Assembly: GCA_964459305.1 (NCBI GenBank)
Contig: CAYWNA010000019.1
Coordinates: 1 to 64,000, forward strand
Origin: CAYWNA01 sp964459305
GTDB taxonomy: Bacteria; Planctomycetota; Planctomycetia; Pirellulales; Pirellulaceae
Direction: 5' to 3'
Length of the DNA: 64,000 nucleotides
Below are positions 34,648 to 43,708 of this stretch, one piece after another; position 1 is the stretch's first letter; every line of letters starts with the position of its first letter. Under the pieces are notes generated by a model that worked only from the letters and a program-made list of their open reading frames with translations, had not been told where the DNA came from and made no database searches. A program made the position numbers and the translations under genes.

Positions 34648-37600
34648 CTAGCCGCCTTCTGCCTCGCACACCACCCGGAACCCCACGTTGTAGACCGGCT
34701 GGTAAGGCCGGTAGGACAATCGGAAGGCACCACGGGCGCGCTGCGGGCGGTCGCGCCAGGACCCGCCACGTACGACGCGGGCGCCGTCGGCGGTCGGATC
34801 GTTGCGGCCATCATCGGCGCGGTAGGGATACGGACGAAAGGCCGAGCGAGTCCATTCGGCCACGTTGCCATGCATGTCCAGCAGCCCCCATGCGTTCGGT
34901 TGGTAGGCGCCGCCTTTCTCTGAAATGAAACCGCCATCGTTGAAACGGTTGTCTTTGGGGATCCAGTCATCGTACTTGCTGGGATTGGGGTACGGCTCGC
35001 GATGCTTTTTGTAGGGATGGCAGACGAACTCGCTCAGTTTGGCATCGGCAAGGTTGGCGAACGGGGAGAAATCGGTGTCCTGGTTGCCATAGTAGAACGA
35101 CGTGTCGGTGCCGGCTCGGCAAGCGTATTCCCATTGAGCCTCGGTGGGCAGCGTGAAAGGCTCGCTGGTCTGGTGGCTGAGCCAGTCGCAGAAGGCCATG
35201 GCGTGTTGCCAGGAGACGCGCACCACGGGCTGTTCGGGTCCGTTCACATAGAAACCACGCACGCCAAACTGCATGGCGAATCTCGATTCCACCCGGCTGT
35301 CGTGTGAAGGGTCGAACAGATGGAACTGCTGGTTGGTTACCTCCAGCCGTCCCATCCAGAACGGTTTGTCGATCTTCACGCGCGTAAGTGGCCGCTCGTC
35401 GACGCGCCCATCGGCCGAGCCCATCACAAACTCGCCTGCCGGAACGAGCACCAAGTTCATCCTCACGCCTTCGGCCAGCTCGATGGTCCGTTCGTGCGGG
35501 CCAAGGACCTGTTGCCGCCGCTTTGCCTCGGCCGCTTCAAAGGGCCAGCCGGGGCAATCGACGTCCGCTGAGGCGTTAAGGGGCACAGGTTCGGGCATGA
35601 CAAAATCGATTTTCGGTCGCGGTCCTGGATTCGCCTCCGACTCCGGGTCGCTGTCCATGTTGGCGTACAGCTTGAGCAGTTCCCGGCGCCGCTGGGCCAA
35701 GTGCTTTACCCGATCGGCACCGGCAATTTCGGTCCATGTTCCGTGGTAGGGGGCGTTCAAATCAATCCAGGTGATCAGCCGGCCCCAAGACTCGGCATCG
35801 AGCTTGACGTTGTAGTGTCCCTTGGTCAGCACTTGCACAAGCTGCGTCGTATCGGCGTGATACTCCATGGGCATGAGCATGTGGTAATCGCTCTCCAGCC
35901 CGGGACGCCGCACGAAACGGTGTAGCGCAACGTATGAAGTCGAGAAATGCCCGGCGTCGTGAGCGCCGTAGTGATACACGCTGGTGTAGTCGGTGATTTG
36001 CTCTAGGCCGCGCAGATCGAACACCGGCTGGCCATCGTCGCCTGGAGTGCCGTTGTGGCAACCGACGCAGTACTTGTCCAGCACGGGCTGCACCTCGCGC
36101 TCGAAGTTAAACCCACGCGACGGGCCGTACCAGGGTTCGATCTCTGCAGGCGATCGATTGGCGGCGAGAGACGACTTGGCGGGCGGCGAGCTGCTCTGAC
36201 TTTCGTGGCATCCCACGCAGGATAGCACCTCACCCGGCATACCCGTAAACCAGCTTCGCATCAACTGGAGGGCCTTGCCGTCGGCATCCAACGGCTGCAC
36301 AGCGATTGGCGTGTTGGCCGGAATGCGAAAGACAGCCGATCCATCGGACTCGACGGGGACGGTGCCCACGATCCGCTTGATGTCCCACGGTCCTTCCATG
36401 CCCACGACCCCCTGCGGACCGCCCATGCCTGGGAACAGGTAGTGGTAGCTGATCAGTCGCAGCCTCTTGACCTCGCCGCGGGGAATGCCTTTCAGCCCAT
36501 CGCCGGCGTAGATGTCGGAGAGAAAAACCACGGCGTCCTGGCGATCCAAATCCACCTTGGGCGGAATCGCGGGCGGCTTGGGCGTTGTACGAAAGGGCAG
36601 CGGTTCCAACAGCGCGTAGCCGGGCACTTGTTTGATCAGCAGCATGTTGTCGAAGATGTCGACCAGGTAAATACCCCACAGCGATTGGGCTGTTGGCTGG
36701 CAGGCCACCAGAAAATACTTTTCGCTCAGCGGATAGGGGTGCAGGAACTTGGGCCAGGACCCATCCACCAGGTTGTCCACGATCAATGTCGACTCGTAGC
36801 GCGCGTCGGTGTCTGACTGGACCTCTCGGCCATGACCGGGAATCCGCTGCACGGCCCCGCCCGATTCGCGACGCCCGTGGCGAACGTCGAACAATACCAT
36901 CTCGCCCATGCGCGGCACGCCGTGGTGCCCGCCCACGATGCCCACGAACATGCTTGGATGGCGTGGGATCGGCCGGGCATAGAACAACGAATTGGGCCAA
37001 TACGAATTGCTGCCGTAGAACTCCATCTGCTCGGTGCCGTCCGGGTTCATGGTGAACAGCACGCGGTCGTGGCTGTGAGGCGTATCGGTGTACTCCCAGC
37101 GCAGGTACATCACTCGCCCGTTTTCCTGCATGACGGGACACCAGTTGTGTTCCTGGTCGAAGCACAGTTGACGGATGGTGCCATCCGGGGCCATGCGATA
37201 GAAGTTGGCCACACGCGTGCTGCCGTTCACGCACGGCACTGCGGCCATGAAGGCAGTGGAGGAGAACATGATACCGCCGTCGGGCAGGTAGCACGCATCG
37301 TAGTTGTGCACGTCGGGCAGCGAGGGCGTCACTTGGCGCAGGCCGGTGCCATCGGCATTGATTTCGAACACGTGCCACTTGTCGTGCTCGCCCACCGAAG
37401 AGAACAGCAGTCGGTCGGCATCAAAGTGCAGGTCCACGTCGCCGACAAAGTGCGGGCCATCGGGCCGGTAGAACGTGGTCAACTCGCCTGAGGCGTCGAC
37501 CGGCGACAGAACGTCGATCTCGTCGTCAAAACCGGTTGTGGGCAACACGCAGTTGCTCTGCCAATTCTGCGGTAGACCGAGCCGCGGGCTGTTTACGCTG

Positions 37601-38658
37601 CGTTTGACCAGCAGCAGGCGATCGAAGTCCAACAAGGGGTTGCCGAGCGCCACGCGGCGTTGGAGCCGAAATTCCTCGATATAGAGCTGGCAGAAACTGT
37701 CCCACTTGGCCTTGCTGTCGGGCTGTTCGAGCAGTGTGCCCAACTCGGAAGCGAGTTCGTCGCACCGATCTCGTTCGGATTGAAGGAACTGTCGATCCAC
37801 GTCCTCCATGGTGCGGAAATCGTCGATCATGGCCGTGGTGCGACGAAGCATTTCGCGCAACCGCTGCGGCGAGAGATTCAGTGCCGCCTGCTGTACCGAG
37901 CCGTCGTCGGCAGTGAGTGTGAGCCGCGCCACCCAAGGCGTTCGTAACGCGGTTGCGTCGATCGGCTGATAATCCATGAGCAGCTCGTTGGTGGACTCGG
38001 TGCCAACGTAGTCGTACTGGTCGGCCTTGACCACCTCGACGTATAGGCCCTTGTCCAACTCGGTCAGCAGCGGCACTTCGGGGATCTGATGACCAGGATT
38101 GGCAGGCGCCGGTGCACTTCGCATCTTGCGTCGTGCGGCCGGGCGTTCGAGCTTCCATCCCTGGGGGAATGCGACCGGCGATTCCAGGCGAAAAGCGCAG
38201 ATGTGCGGCATGCAGGGCCCTGGACAGAGCAGTTTGATTGTGTGCTTGCCCTGCGTGATGCGCAGTTTGAGCTGCGTTTTCCATTTCGCGCTGCTGGTCT
38301 GCCAGCTTCCGGTGACCGTGGTAAAGCCGGTGTGTGTCTTCTGACCGTCCAGGTGAATCTCGACCGGTCGCGATCCTGCGGCCGTGTACAAAGCCACGAA
38401 CGTGTACTCGGCCGTGACCGGGAAATCAATGTCGTACTCCGACTGGTTAGGCAGCGCACCTGCATTCCAGATACAGGCGAATTTGTCAGCGTACGACTGG
38501 CCTGGTAAGCTGACGCGAACGTTTCCGCGATCGTACCAATCGGCTCGGATTGTCAGGCTGGCCACCGGCGGCTCTTCGGCGTACGTGGCCTTACCTCCGT
38601 TCGCTAGGGCAACCGCGACAATCGAAGCTGATAGGCAAGCAAGCAGGATCGACTTCAT
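34648..38658 (-). CDS. HzsA-like dihaem cytochrome c fused to FGE-like domain, secreted
   Basis: 1336 residues from ATG 38658, with GGAG upstream. The signal peptide is about 1-27. A PA14/CBM-like beta domain (about 40-165) is followed by a helical linker. A propeller of WD40/PD40-like strands (about 390-670) resembles the middle of hydrazine synthase alpha. Two haem c sites are CVGCH at 814-818 and 864-868. The C-terminal part from about 1105 is FGE/SUMF1-like (LVPAGEFVMGSADG, LPTEAQWEYACRAG, DMHGNVAEWTRS, VVRGGSWRDRP). Both FGE active-site cysteines are absent. It may be a periplasmic electron-transfer or haem enzyme with a glycan-binding tail. True hydrazine synthesis is not implied. The Gfo/Idh gene follows. 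Confidence 0.82.
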   Translation of the reverse strand: MKSILLACLSASIVAVALANGGKATYAEEPPVASLTIRADWYDRGNVRVSLPGQSYADKFACIWNAGALPNQSEYDIDFPVTAEYTFVALYTAAGSRPVEIHLDGQKTHTGFTTVTGSWQTSSAKWKTQLKLRITQGKHTIKLLCPGPCMPHICAFRLESPVAFPQGWKLERPAARRKMRSAPAPANPGHQIPEVPLLTELDKGLYVEVVKADQYDYVGTESTNELLMDYQPIDATALRTPWVARLTLTADDGSVQQAALNLSPQRLREMLRRTTAMIDDFRTMEDVDRQFLQSERDRCDELASELGTLLEQPDSKAKWDSFCQLYIEEFRLQRRVALGNPLLDFDRLLLVKRSVNSPRLGLPQNWQSNCVLPTTGFDDEIDVLSPVDASGELTTFYRPDGPHFVGDVDLHFDADRLLFSSVGEHDKWHVFEINADGTGLRQVTPSLPDVHNYDACYLPDGGIMFSSTAFMAAVPCVNGSTRVANFYRMAPDGTIRQLCFDQEHNWCPVMQENGRVMYLRWEYTDTPHSHDRVLFTMNPDGTEQMEFYGSNSYWPNSLFYARPIPRHPSMFVGIVGGHHGVPRMGEMVLFDVRHGRRESGGAVQRIPGHGREVQSDTDARYESTLIVDNLVDGSWPKFLHPYPLSEKYFLVACQPTAQSLWGIYLVDIFDNMLLIKQVPGYALLEPLPFRTTPKPPAIPPKVDLDRQDAVVFLSDIYAGDGLKGIPRGEVKRLRLISYHYLFPGMGGPQGVVGMEGPWDIKRIVGTVPVESDGSAVFRIPANTPIAVQPLDADGKALQLMRSWFTGMPGEVLSCVGCHESQSSSPPAKSSLAANRSPAEIEPWYGPSRGFNFEREVQPVLDKYCVGCHNGTPGDDGQPVFDLRGLEQITDYTSVYHYGAHDAGHFSTSYVALHRFVRRPGLESDYHMLMPMEYHADTTQLVQVLTKGHYNVKLDAESWGRLITWIDLNAPYHGTWTEIAGADRVKHLAQRRRELLKLYANMDSDPESEANPGPRPKIDFVMPEPVPLNASADVDCPGWPFEAAEAKRRQQVLGPHERTIELAEGVRMNLVLVPAGEFVMGSADGRVDERPLTRVKIDKPFWMGRLEVTNQQFHLFDPSHDSRVESRFAMQFGVRGFYVNGPEQPVVRVSWQHAMAFCDWLSHQTSEPFTLPTEAQWEYACRAGTDTSFYYGNQDTDFSPFANLADAKLSEFVCHPYKKHREPYPNPSKYDDWIPKDNRFNDGGFISEKGGAYQPNAWGLLDMHGNVAEWTRSAFRPYPYRADDGRNDPTADGARVVRGGSWRDRPQRARGAFRLSYRPYQPVYNVGFRVVCEAEGG

Positions 38659-38756
38659 GTTGAGTCTCCGTGCTACGTGACAGGCCAATTGCCCGAGGCG
38701 GACTCTGCAGCATCATTGTCCCGCCCGGCGGCTGGCAACGTCAAGTGCAGAGCGCG

Positions 38757-38841
38757 AGCTGAATTCGCAAGAATTCAGATGGGCCACGCCGTCACTGCCT
38801 GAATCCTCGTGAATTCAGCTACAGCTCCATTCCTGCGCCCG
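38757..38841. repeat. Dispersed palindromic repeat (family A copy 2)
   Basis: AGCTGAATTCGCAAGAATTC at the left and a near-complement ending GTGAATTCAGCTAC at the right, plus a GCGCCCG tail end. Homologous to 62794-62911 and 4963-5064. It ends one base before the stop of the gene at 38843. Confidence 0.75.
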
Positions 38842-38842
38842 G

Positions 38843-39520
38843 TTACCGAGCGCCATCTGCAGTCGCGATGAGCTCCCCTTGACTCTCGGCGAGCTCAGCT
38901 TCCGGCGCTCGTTTCTGGTCTACGCTGCGTTGCGTCCTGAGAACTTCCATGGTCTTCATTGCCGGGATGCTCGCGTATAGAAAGTTCATTACGTCGAAGA
39001 GCATGTCAAGCTGCGGACTGCTGAGTTCCTCTACTTCCGGGTGATGGAGAAGAAACGGAGCGGTCGCGGGTGCGGACTCGGCGAACGGCCCCTCGATTCT
39101 CTCCTGCACCGCAACGGAAAACCGGACTTCGGTCTCAAGCACATCCGTATCTTGGCCAAACGCCCGGCCCAGATGCTCCTGGTGGCCGAGCCACTCCCGG
39201 TAGTCGCCGCTCATGTCTTCCAGCAGCAACGCGGTAAAATGGTAACGATCGCCGCGATGGTCTCGGCTTTTGCGGCAATCCTGAAATTCGAGGATACAGA
39301 CGAGCTTTCCATTGCGTGCTCTGTCGCGATCTCTTTCTGTTTCGTACCACACGAGTTGAAGCTCGCGCCCTACGATGCAAAGCGAGCCCGATCCTTCGCT
39401 GGAGTCGGTGAATGCGAGTTGGCTACAGTACTCGCTGGGACTCGATTCCGGCGGAAGCCAGTCCGCAAGCGGGACCTTGCGGGGAGGGGGCTTTTCGCGA
39501 CGGTTTTTCTTCCTGCTCAT
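38843..39520 (-). CDS. Uncharacterised cytoplasmic protein
   Basis: 225 residues from ATG 39520 (MSRKKNRREKPPPRKVP). The frame extends 19 codons upstream without a better start. A basic N-terminal 20 residues is followed by an acidic body with a possible alternating beta part (GSLCIVGRELQLVWYETE, KLVCILEFQDCRKS). No signal peptide, membrane helix or known motif. I do not recognise a family. It stands alone between two repeat-rich spacers. Confidence 0.55.
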   Translation of the reverse strand: MSRKKNRREKPPPRKVPLADWLPPESSPSEYCSQLAFTDSSEGSGSLCIVGRELQLVWYETERDRDRARNGKLVCILEFQDCRKSRDHRGDRYHFTALLLEDMSGDYREWLGHQEHLGRAFGQDTDVLETEVRFSVAVQERIEGPFAESAPATAPFLLHHPEVEELSSPQLDMLFDVMNFLYASIPAMKTMEVLRTQRSVDQKRAPEAELAESQGELIATADGAR

Positions 39521-40021
39521 GTCACGTGCTTCTGTCCGAGGAAGTCCATCACAATGGCCACAGCGCTGGCGAAGCAAACGCAGCAGCGATGATCGTTGCG
39601 GTCACTTCCACGGGGAGGTTCCGCCGGAACAAAAACAGCTCAGAGGTCGATAAAGGCGTGGCTGGCGTTCGGAGGGAAACAGGCGTGCGACGGTCATGCG
39701 AAAGCTCAGGCTGGTCGTGTTGGATCGTTGCCGGCGCTGACCGCGCATCCTAAGCATGACTTTAACGCGCCGAAGAGGCCGATACAATGGGACAGATAGG
39801 ACATCCGTACCGAGCATCAAGCACTAAAGTGATACGCGGTGTTCCCTGAATGTTGCGGTGTTCGAGTCGGAGCCGGGCAAATCGAAAGTCGGGGAAAGCG
39901 GATCGGAGTTTTCGGCAACTCGGCGCCGTGAAGCAAGTGCGTGCTGAACAGGGCCACCAAGCAGGCAGCCAGCAAGACGCCTACTTGGTCGGTTGGGGCA
40001 TCAGATCGAGCGTGGAGCCAG
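39521..40021. other. Intergenic region without supported gene
   Basis: About 500 bases between the uncharacterised gene and the radical SAM gene. A reverse-strand frame of 72 codons near 39602-39820 is rich in Arg/Ser/Pro with no ribosome site. I see no strong hairpin. Confidence 0.45.
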
Positions 40022-40900
40022 CTAGAAGTACTTTAAAGCGTTAAGGATAGCGGACGGCTTCATTCTCAGAGTCTGGTCGATTTCAGCGTAACTCAAATAG
40101 CCACAGTTCCGGCACAATTCAGGATCTCCGGGGTATCGGCAGCATTTGTAGGTGTCCCCCTTCTCGTAGACCCAACATAAGTCCAACGGTCGTTTCCAGT
40201 CGTTCCTCAGAGCTGAATTCAGTCCTGCGCGGGAGTTCAGTATTCGATACGTCTTCTTGTACGTCAGCAACTGTCGCAAGATACTGGCTCGTTCAGCCGG
40301 CTGGACATACAACTCGTCGTGGCCGTAGTACGGCGTGTGAAAATAGAAGAAGGTGCCTCGAATTTTTTCCAGGCCGTCTACGTACGAACAGAACTCGTCG
40401 AGTTCGTTCTTGTTGTGGTTGTTTATCGTGAAATTGATGAAGAGCGAAGGATGATCGGAGCCACGGATGTTGTCCATGATCCTGTCGAAAGAGGGTCCGC
40501 GCAGAAAGTCGTGGGTCTCCTGAAGGCCATCGATGCTGACGAACACCGTGTCGGCGGACGTCTGTAACGGGATGGTGCCATTGGTATAGATGACAACCGT
40601 GAAGAAACCGGCGCCATGTGCATACTCGACGATATGTTCGATGCCATATTGCCCGTCACGCCAGAGAAAGGGTTCGCCGCCCTGCAGATAGAGGCATCGC
40701 CCGCCTTCTTGGTAAAACGAGTCAATCGCCTCGGTGATTTCCTCGAAGCACAGGTGTTTATCGCCGCGCGTGGCCAAATCGCACTGGCGGCAGTGCAAAT
40801 TGCATCGATTGGTCAACACCAAGCCGCAAATAAGCGGAGCGTGCTCCTTGCGGAGATGGTACCCCAGTACGTACTTGATGCCGTAGAATATGGGTTTCAT
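40022..40900 (-). CDS. Radical SAM protein with extra C-terminal cysteines
   Basis: 292 residues from ATG 40900. A longer frame begins with TTG at 40984, but its first 28 codons lie largely in a palindromic repeat, so the MKPIFYGIKY start is preferred. The [4Fe-4S] motif CNLHCRQC (C33, C37, C40) follows LVLTNR, and YLQGGEPFLW is the GGE block. The C-terminus carries DLCWVYEKG, YKCCRYPGD and LCRNCGYLS, a Cys cluster that may hold an auxiliary iron-sulfur centre. It is distinct from a full SPASM pattern. The substrate is unknown, and no obvious precursor peptide lies beside it. Confidence 0.8.
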   Translation of the reverse strand: MKPIFYGIKYVLGYHLRKEHAPLICGLVLTNRCNLHCRQCDLATRGDKHLCFEEITEAIDSFYQEGGRCLYLQGGEPFLWRDGQYGIEHIVEYAHGAGFFTVVIYTNGTIPLQTSADTVFVSIDGLQETHDFLRGPSFDRIMDNIRGSDHPSLFINFTINNHNKNELDEFCSYVDGLEKIRGTFFYFHTPYYGHDELYVQPAERASILRQLLTYKKTYRILNSRAGLNSALRNDWKRPLDLCWVYEKGDTYKCCRYPGDPELCRNCGYLSYAEIDQTLRMKPSAILNALKYF

Positions 40901-40936
40901 GACGGAGTGCTGGAACCGTGTCTTGGGTAATTCGTC

Positions 40937-41004
40937 GTAGCCGGAGTCGCCAGACTTTGGGGCGTTCGGAGTGGAGGATCCCAAACTCTGGTGAGTTCGG
41001 CTAC
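40937..41004. repeat. Dispersed imperfect palindrome (family B copy 2)
   Basis: GTAGCCGGAGTCGCCAGACT at the left and CTCTGGTGAGTTCGGCTAC at the right, near-complementary, with a 20-30 base centre. Related to 2051-2115. It overlaps the spurious upstream extension of the radical SAM frame. Confidence 0.7.
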
Positions 41005-41163
41005 AGCGTACCTATGTCGACAGTGCTTCTGCAGCGGTCTACCTTCTTGCCACTATACCAATCGCGAGAATTGGACTGTGATGGGCTACCGACAGTCGCG
41101 AGAATCTGATTTTTCGGCCACAACCCATGCGCCAACAATACTCGAATCGGCGGAGGATACAAT

Positions 41164-43566
41164 ATGAAGAGCGTCATTTGCCTGCTATTAGCGTTGCCTG
41201 CCGGAGCCGGGGAGATGGCCGGGCTCGACAAGATGCCAGCCGGCGTTTTGGCCGAGTGCGAGGAGTTTGCTCTGACACCGGACTGGCGTATCGAGAAAGA
41301 CCCAGCTTTGGGCTATTCGGGTGAAGGCTACGTGAGCGATCGCGCCGCTCCAGGCTTCGCTCGTCCGCCCATCTCGCGCAAGCTGCGACTTCCACGCGCG
41401 GGCGAGTACCATATTTGGGTGCGCGCGTATCTGGGTGGGGATCCGGCGAAGCCGATGGACGACCGCGCGCTGGCCATCGAAGTAAACGGCAGGATGCTCG
41501 CCACGACGCATCGCGGACGCGCCGCGGGCCGCTTTGTCTGGGAACTGGCTGGCAGCCTCCGTCTGGACGCGGCGACCGAAACCGTGATCCGGCTCCACGA
41601 TCGGGGACGCTCCTACGCGATCGCCGATTGCCTCTTGCTGACCGACGATGCGAGCTTTCGTCCTGCTGGCTGGTCCGGCAACAGCAGACCGGACGACCTA
41701 TCGATGTCGCGTCGTGCCGTCGCCCCGGCGTCGTTGCCCGAGGCAAGCCCTTACGCGATGGACAGCGCCGCCTGCGAACACGTCGAGAGCATCGATCAAG
41801 GCGAGGCGCGATACGAAATCACAATGGGCGGAACGCTCGACGGGTTCAATACGGCCGACTACCCCGCCACCTACGGCTACAGCCGGCGTCTGGCGAGTCG
41901 CTTCGAGCCGAACGAGTACATGGTGATCGAAAACGTCGGAGAGACCGAAGTGGTGAATCCGCGGATCGTCGTCAACGGACGCCGTAACTGGTACTCGGTC
42001 GAAGACGTTCTGGCCGGCATCATCGAGCCCGACATGACCGACGCCGAGAAAGCGATGGCCATCTGGCGATTCGCCGCAAGCTACGACGTGCAATGCCACG
42101 AGAACAATCGGCGAGTCGGACCCTACTACCCGGACGAAGCGTCGAATCCGTCGCGAAACACCTTTCGCGAGCGTGGCAATCCGGTCTATGCGGCCAACTG
42201 CTATTACTGCAGCGGCTGCCAATTGTCCGCGACCAACTTCGTCGTCCTTTGCCGCAACGCAAACTTAATCGCTCGGGCCGTCTGGATGAGCGCCCTGGAC
42301 GAGTTCGAAAACCACTGCGTGGGCGAGGTGTGGCACGACGGCGGATGGCACCTGTACGACCCCGAGGCCCGGGCGTTTTTCCTCGAGCGCGACAACCAGA
42401 CCGTTGCTTCGTATCAAGCGTTGCACGAAGATCCCGGCTTGGTCGATCGGACGCTGCTGGCCGGATTCGCGCGCGACGGTGGACGCGGCTCCGGACGGAA
42501 CTACCAGAAGTACTTCCCGCCGCACGTGATGCCAGTCGAAAAGGACTGGGTCGGCATGATGAACATAACACTTCGCCCAGGCGAGATGCTGATTCGGCGT
42601 TGGGATCATCGCTCCAAATTTCGCTGCGGCGCCAATCCACGCAACCGCGGTGCCACGCCCTACCAGCTGGCCAACGGCAAGTGGATCTACCGGCCGGTAC
42701 TAGTGCCCGAGCGGTTCTGGCGGGATATCGTCAGCGAGCACAATATCGATGTCACTCGCTCCGACGGTCCATCGTGGCGAGTCCACCCGGCCGTGGCCAA
42801 AACGCCGGCCCTGATGATCTACAAGGTCGCGTCTCCCTATCCGATCGTCGGTGGAGTGGTCGGTGGCAGCTTTTTTCGCAAGACGGCTGGCGACGTCTGT
42901 CGCGTTGGTCTCTCGGTGCACAATAGCGACTGGCTGACGGTCTGGTCGGGGACCACCACCGGTAAAACGCGGCACTACGTGGCCATCGACAAGCTGCTGC
43001 TGCCCAAGCCGGCGCCGGCGATCCGCGAGTTCTACGTGAAGATCGAACTCGAATCGGCTGGCGAGCCGACCGATGCCCATCTGACCGAGTTGTACTTCGA
43101 AGCGGATCTGCAAATGGCCGCCACGTCGCTGCCAGCCCTCTCGGTGGGAGCGAATCGAATCGTCTACTGCGACGACAGCCGGGGCAACCGAGCGCTCAGG
43201 ATCAGACACGGCTGGCAAGAAAGCTCGGCAACGCGACCGCCAATGCCACCAACATCGCCGATCGAACCGGCTGACGGGGCCACCGTCCCTCTTGCCTCGC
43301 TGAACAAGCTGACCTGGAAACCGGCCGGTGATCCTGACGGCAAGTCCATCGGCGGATACCACATCCAAGTCAGTCCGTGCGCGGACTTCCTCCATCCTGT
43401 CTCGCCCAATTTCGACTCCCTGATTCGTACCGGCGAGACAAAATGGGATCTCCCCAGCGGATGGCTTGTGCCGAGCAAAACGTACTATTGGCGCGTCCGC
43501 GCTCGCGACGACTGGGGAGCGTGGAGCGATTGGAGTCCAGTGTGGAAGTTTTCGCTGGTTGAGTAG
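41164..43566 (+). CDS. Secreted transglutaminase-like (cysteine) enzyme, multidomain
   Basis: 800 residues from ATG 41164, with GGAGG upstream. The signal is about 1-16. A CBM-like beta domain spans about 25-165. The core (about 285-420) has the transglutaminase/NGLY1-type triad: C352 in YYCSGCQLSATN, H384 in FENHCVGEVW and D399 in HLYDPE, with WMSALDEF in between. A beta-rich middle leads to a fibronectin-III-like end (SPIEPADGATV, TYYWRVRARDDWGAWS). Transglutaminase-like folds in bacteria are often peptidases or amide-bond enzymes; the substrate here is unknown. Confidence 0.75.
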   Translation: MKSVICLLLALPAGAGEMAGLDKMPAGVLAECEEFALTPDWRIEKDPALGYSGEGYVSDRAAPGFARPPISRKLRLPRAGEYHIWVRAYLGGDPAKPMDDRALAIEVNGRMLATTHRGRAAGRFVWELAGSLRLDAATETVIRLHDRGRSYAIADCLLLTDDASFRPAGWSGNSRPDDLSMSRRAVAPASLPEASPYAMDSAACEHVESIDQGEARYEITMGGTLDGFNTADYPATYGYSRRLASRFEPNEYMVIENVGETEVVNPRIVVNGRRNWYSVEDVLAGIIEPDMTDAEKAMAIWRFAASYDVQCHENNRRVGPYYPDEASNPSRNTFRERGNPVYAANCYYCSGCQLSATNFVVLCRNANLIARAVWMSALDEFENHCVGEVWHDGGWHLYDPEARAFFLERDNQTVASYQALHEDPGLVDRTLLAGFARDGGRGSGRNYQKYFPPHVMPVEKDWVGMMNITLRPGEMLIRRWDHRSKFRCGANPRNRGATPYQLANGKWIYRPVLVPERFWRDIVSEHNIDVTRSDGPSWRVHPAVAKTPALMIYKVASPYPIVGGVVGGSFFRKTAGDVCRVGLSVHNSDWLTVWSGTTTGKTRHYVAIDKLLLPKPAPAIREFYVKIELESAGEPTDAHLTELYFEADLQMAATSLPALSVGANRIVYCDDSRGNRALRIRHGWQESSATRPPMPPTSPIEPADGATVPLASLNKLTWKPAGDPDGKSIGGYHIQVSPCADFLHPVSPNFDSLIRTGETKWDLPSGWLVPSKTYYWRVRARDDWGAWSDWSPVWKFSLVE

Positions 43567-43603
43567 CTGGACAGCGCCGCTTCGGGCGAATGGTGCGCGA
43601 AAT

Positions 43604-43668
43604 AGTAACCCGAAGCGTAAGCGAGGGAATTGCCTCAAGTTGTTCCCTCGCTTACGCTTCGGGTTACT
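43604..43668. terminator. 26-bp perfect hairpin between two genes
   Basis: Arms 43604-43629 and 43643-43668 are exact complements around a 13-base loop. The arm contains CCCGAAGCGTAAGCGAGGGA, a dispersed type seen in planctomycetes to my recollection. It lies 38 bases after the transglutaminase-like stop and can serve as a transcript end. Confidence 0.75.
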
Positions 43669-43708
43669 CTAGAGGCAGGAGAAGCACAATACGGAGCCCT
43701 CGACAAAC

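Noticed and set aside
27619..38658. The FGE-like domains as the activator of the S1 sulfatase at 381-1793
   Set aside because: In the kinase fusion only one of the two expected cysteines is present, and in the HzsA-like protein both are missing.
34648..38658. Evidence of an anammox hydrazine synthase
   Set aside because: Only an HzsA-like propeller and two haem sites are seen; the other subunits, the anammox genes and a catalytic haem context are absent.
39602..39820. A 72-codon reverse frame upstream of the uncharacterised gene
   Set aside because: Arg/Ser/Pro-rich composition, no start signal and no conserved pattern; probably non-coding.
40022..40900. The radical SAM protein as an anaerobic sulfatase-maturating enzyme (anSME) or RiPP-modifying enzyme for the GG precursor
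   Set aside because: It lacks the visible full SPASM cysteine pattern, is about 26 kb from the precursor and 39 kb from the sulfatase, and has no peptide gene beside it.
41164..43566. The transglutaminase-like protein as a peptide-modifying partner of the GG system
   Set aside because: It is over 27 kb away, on its own, with carbohydrate-type flanking domains.
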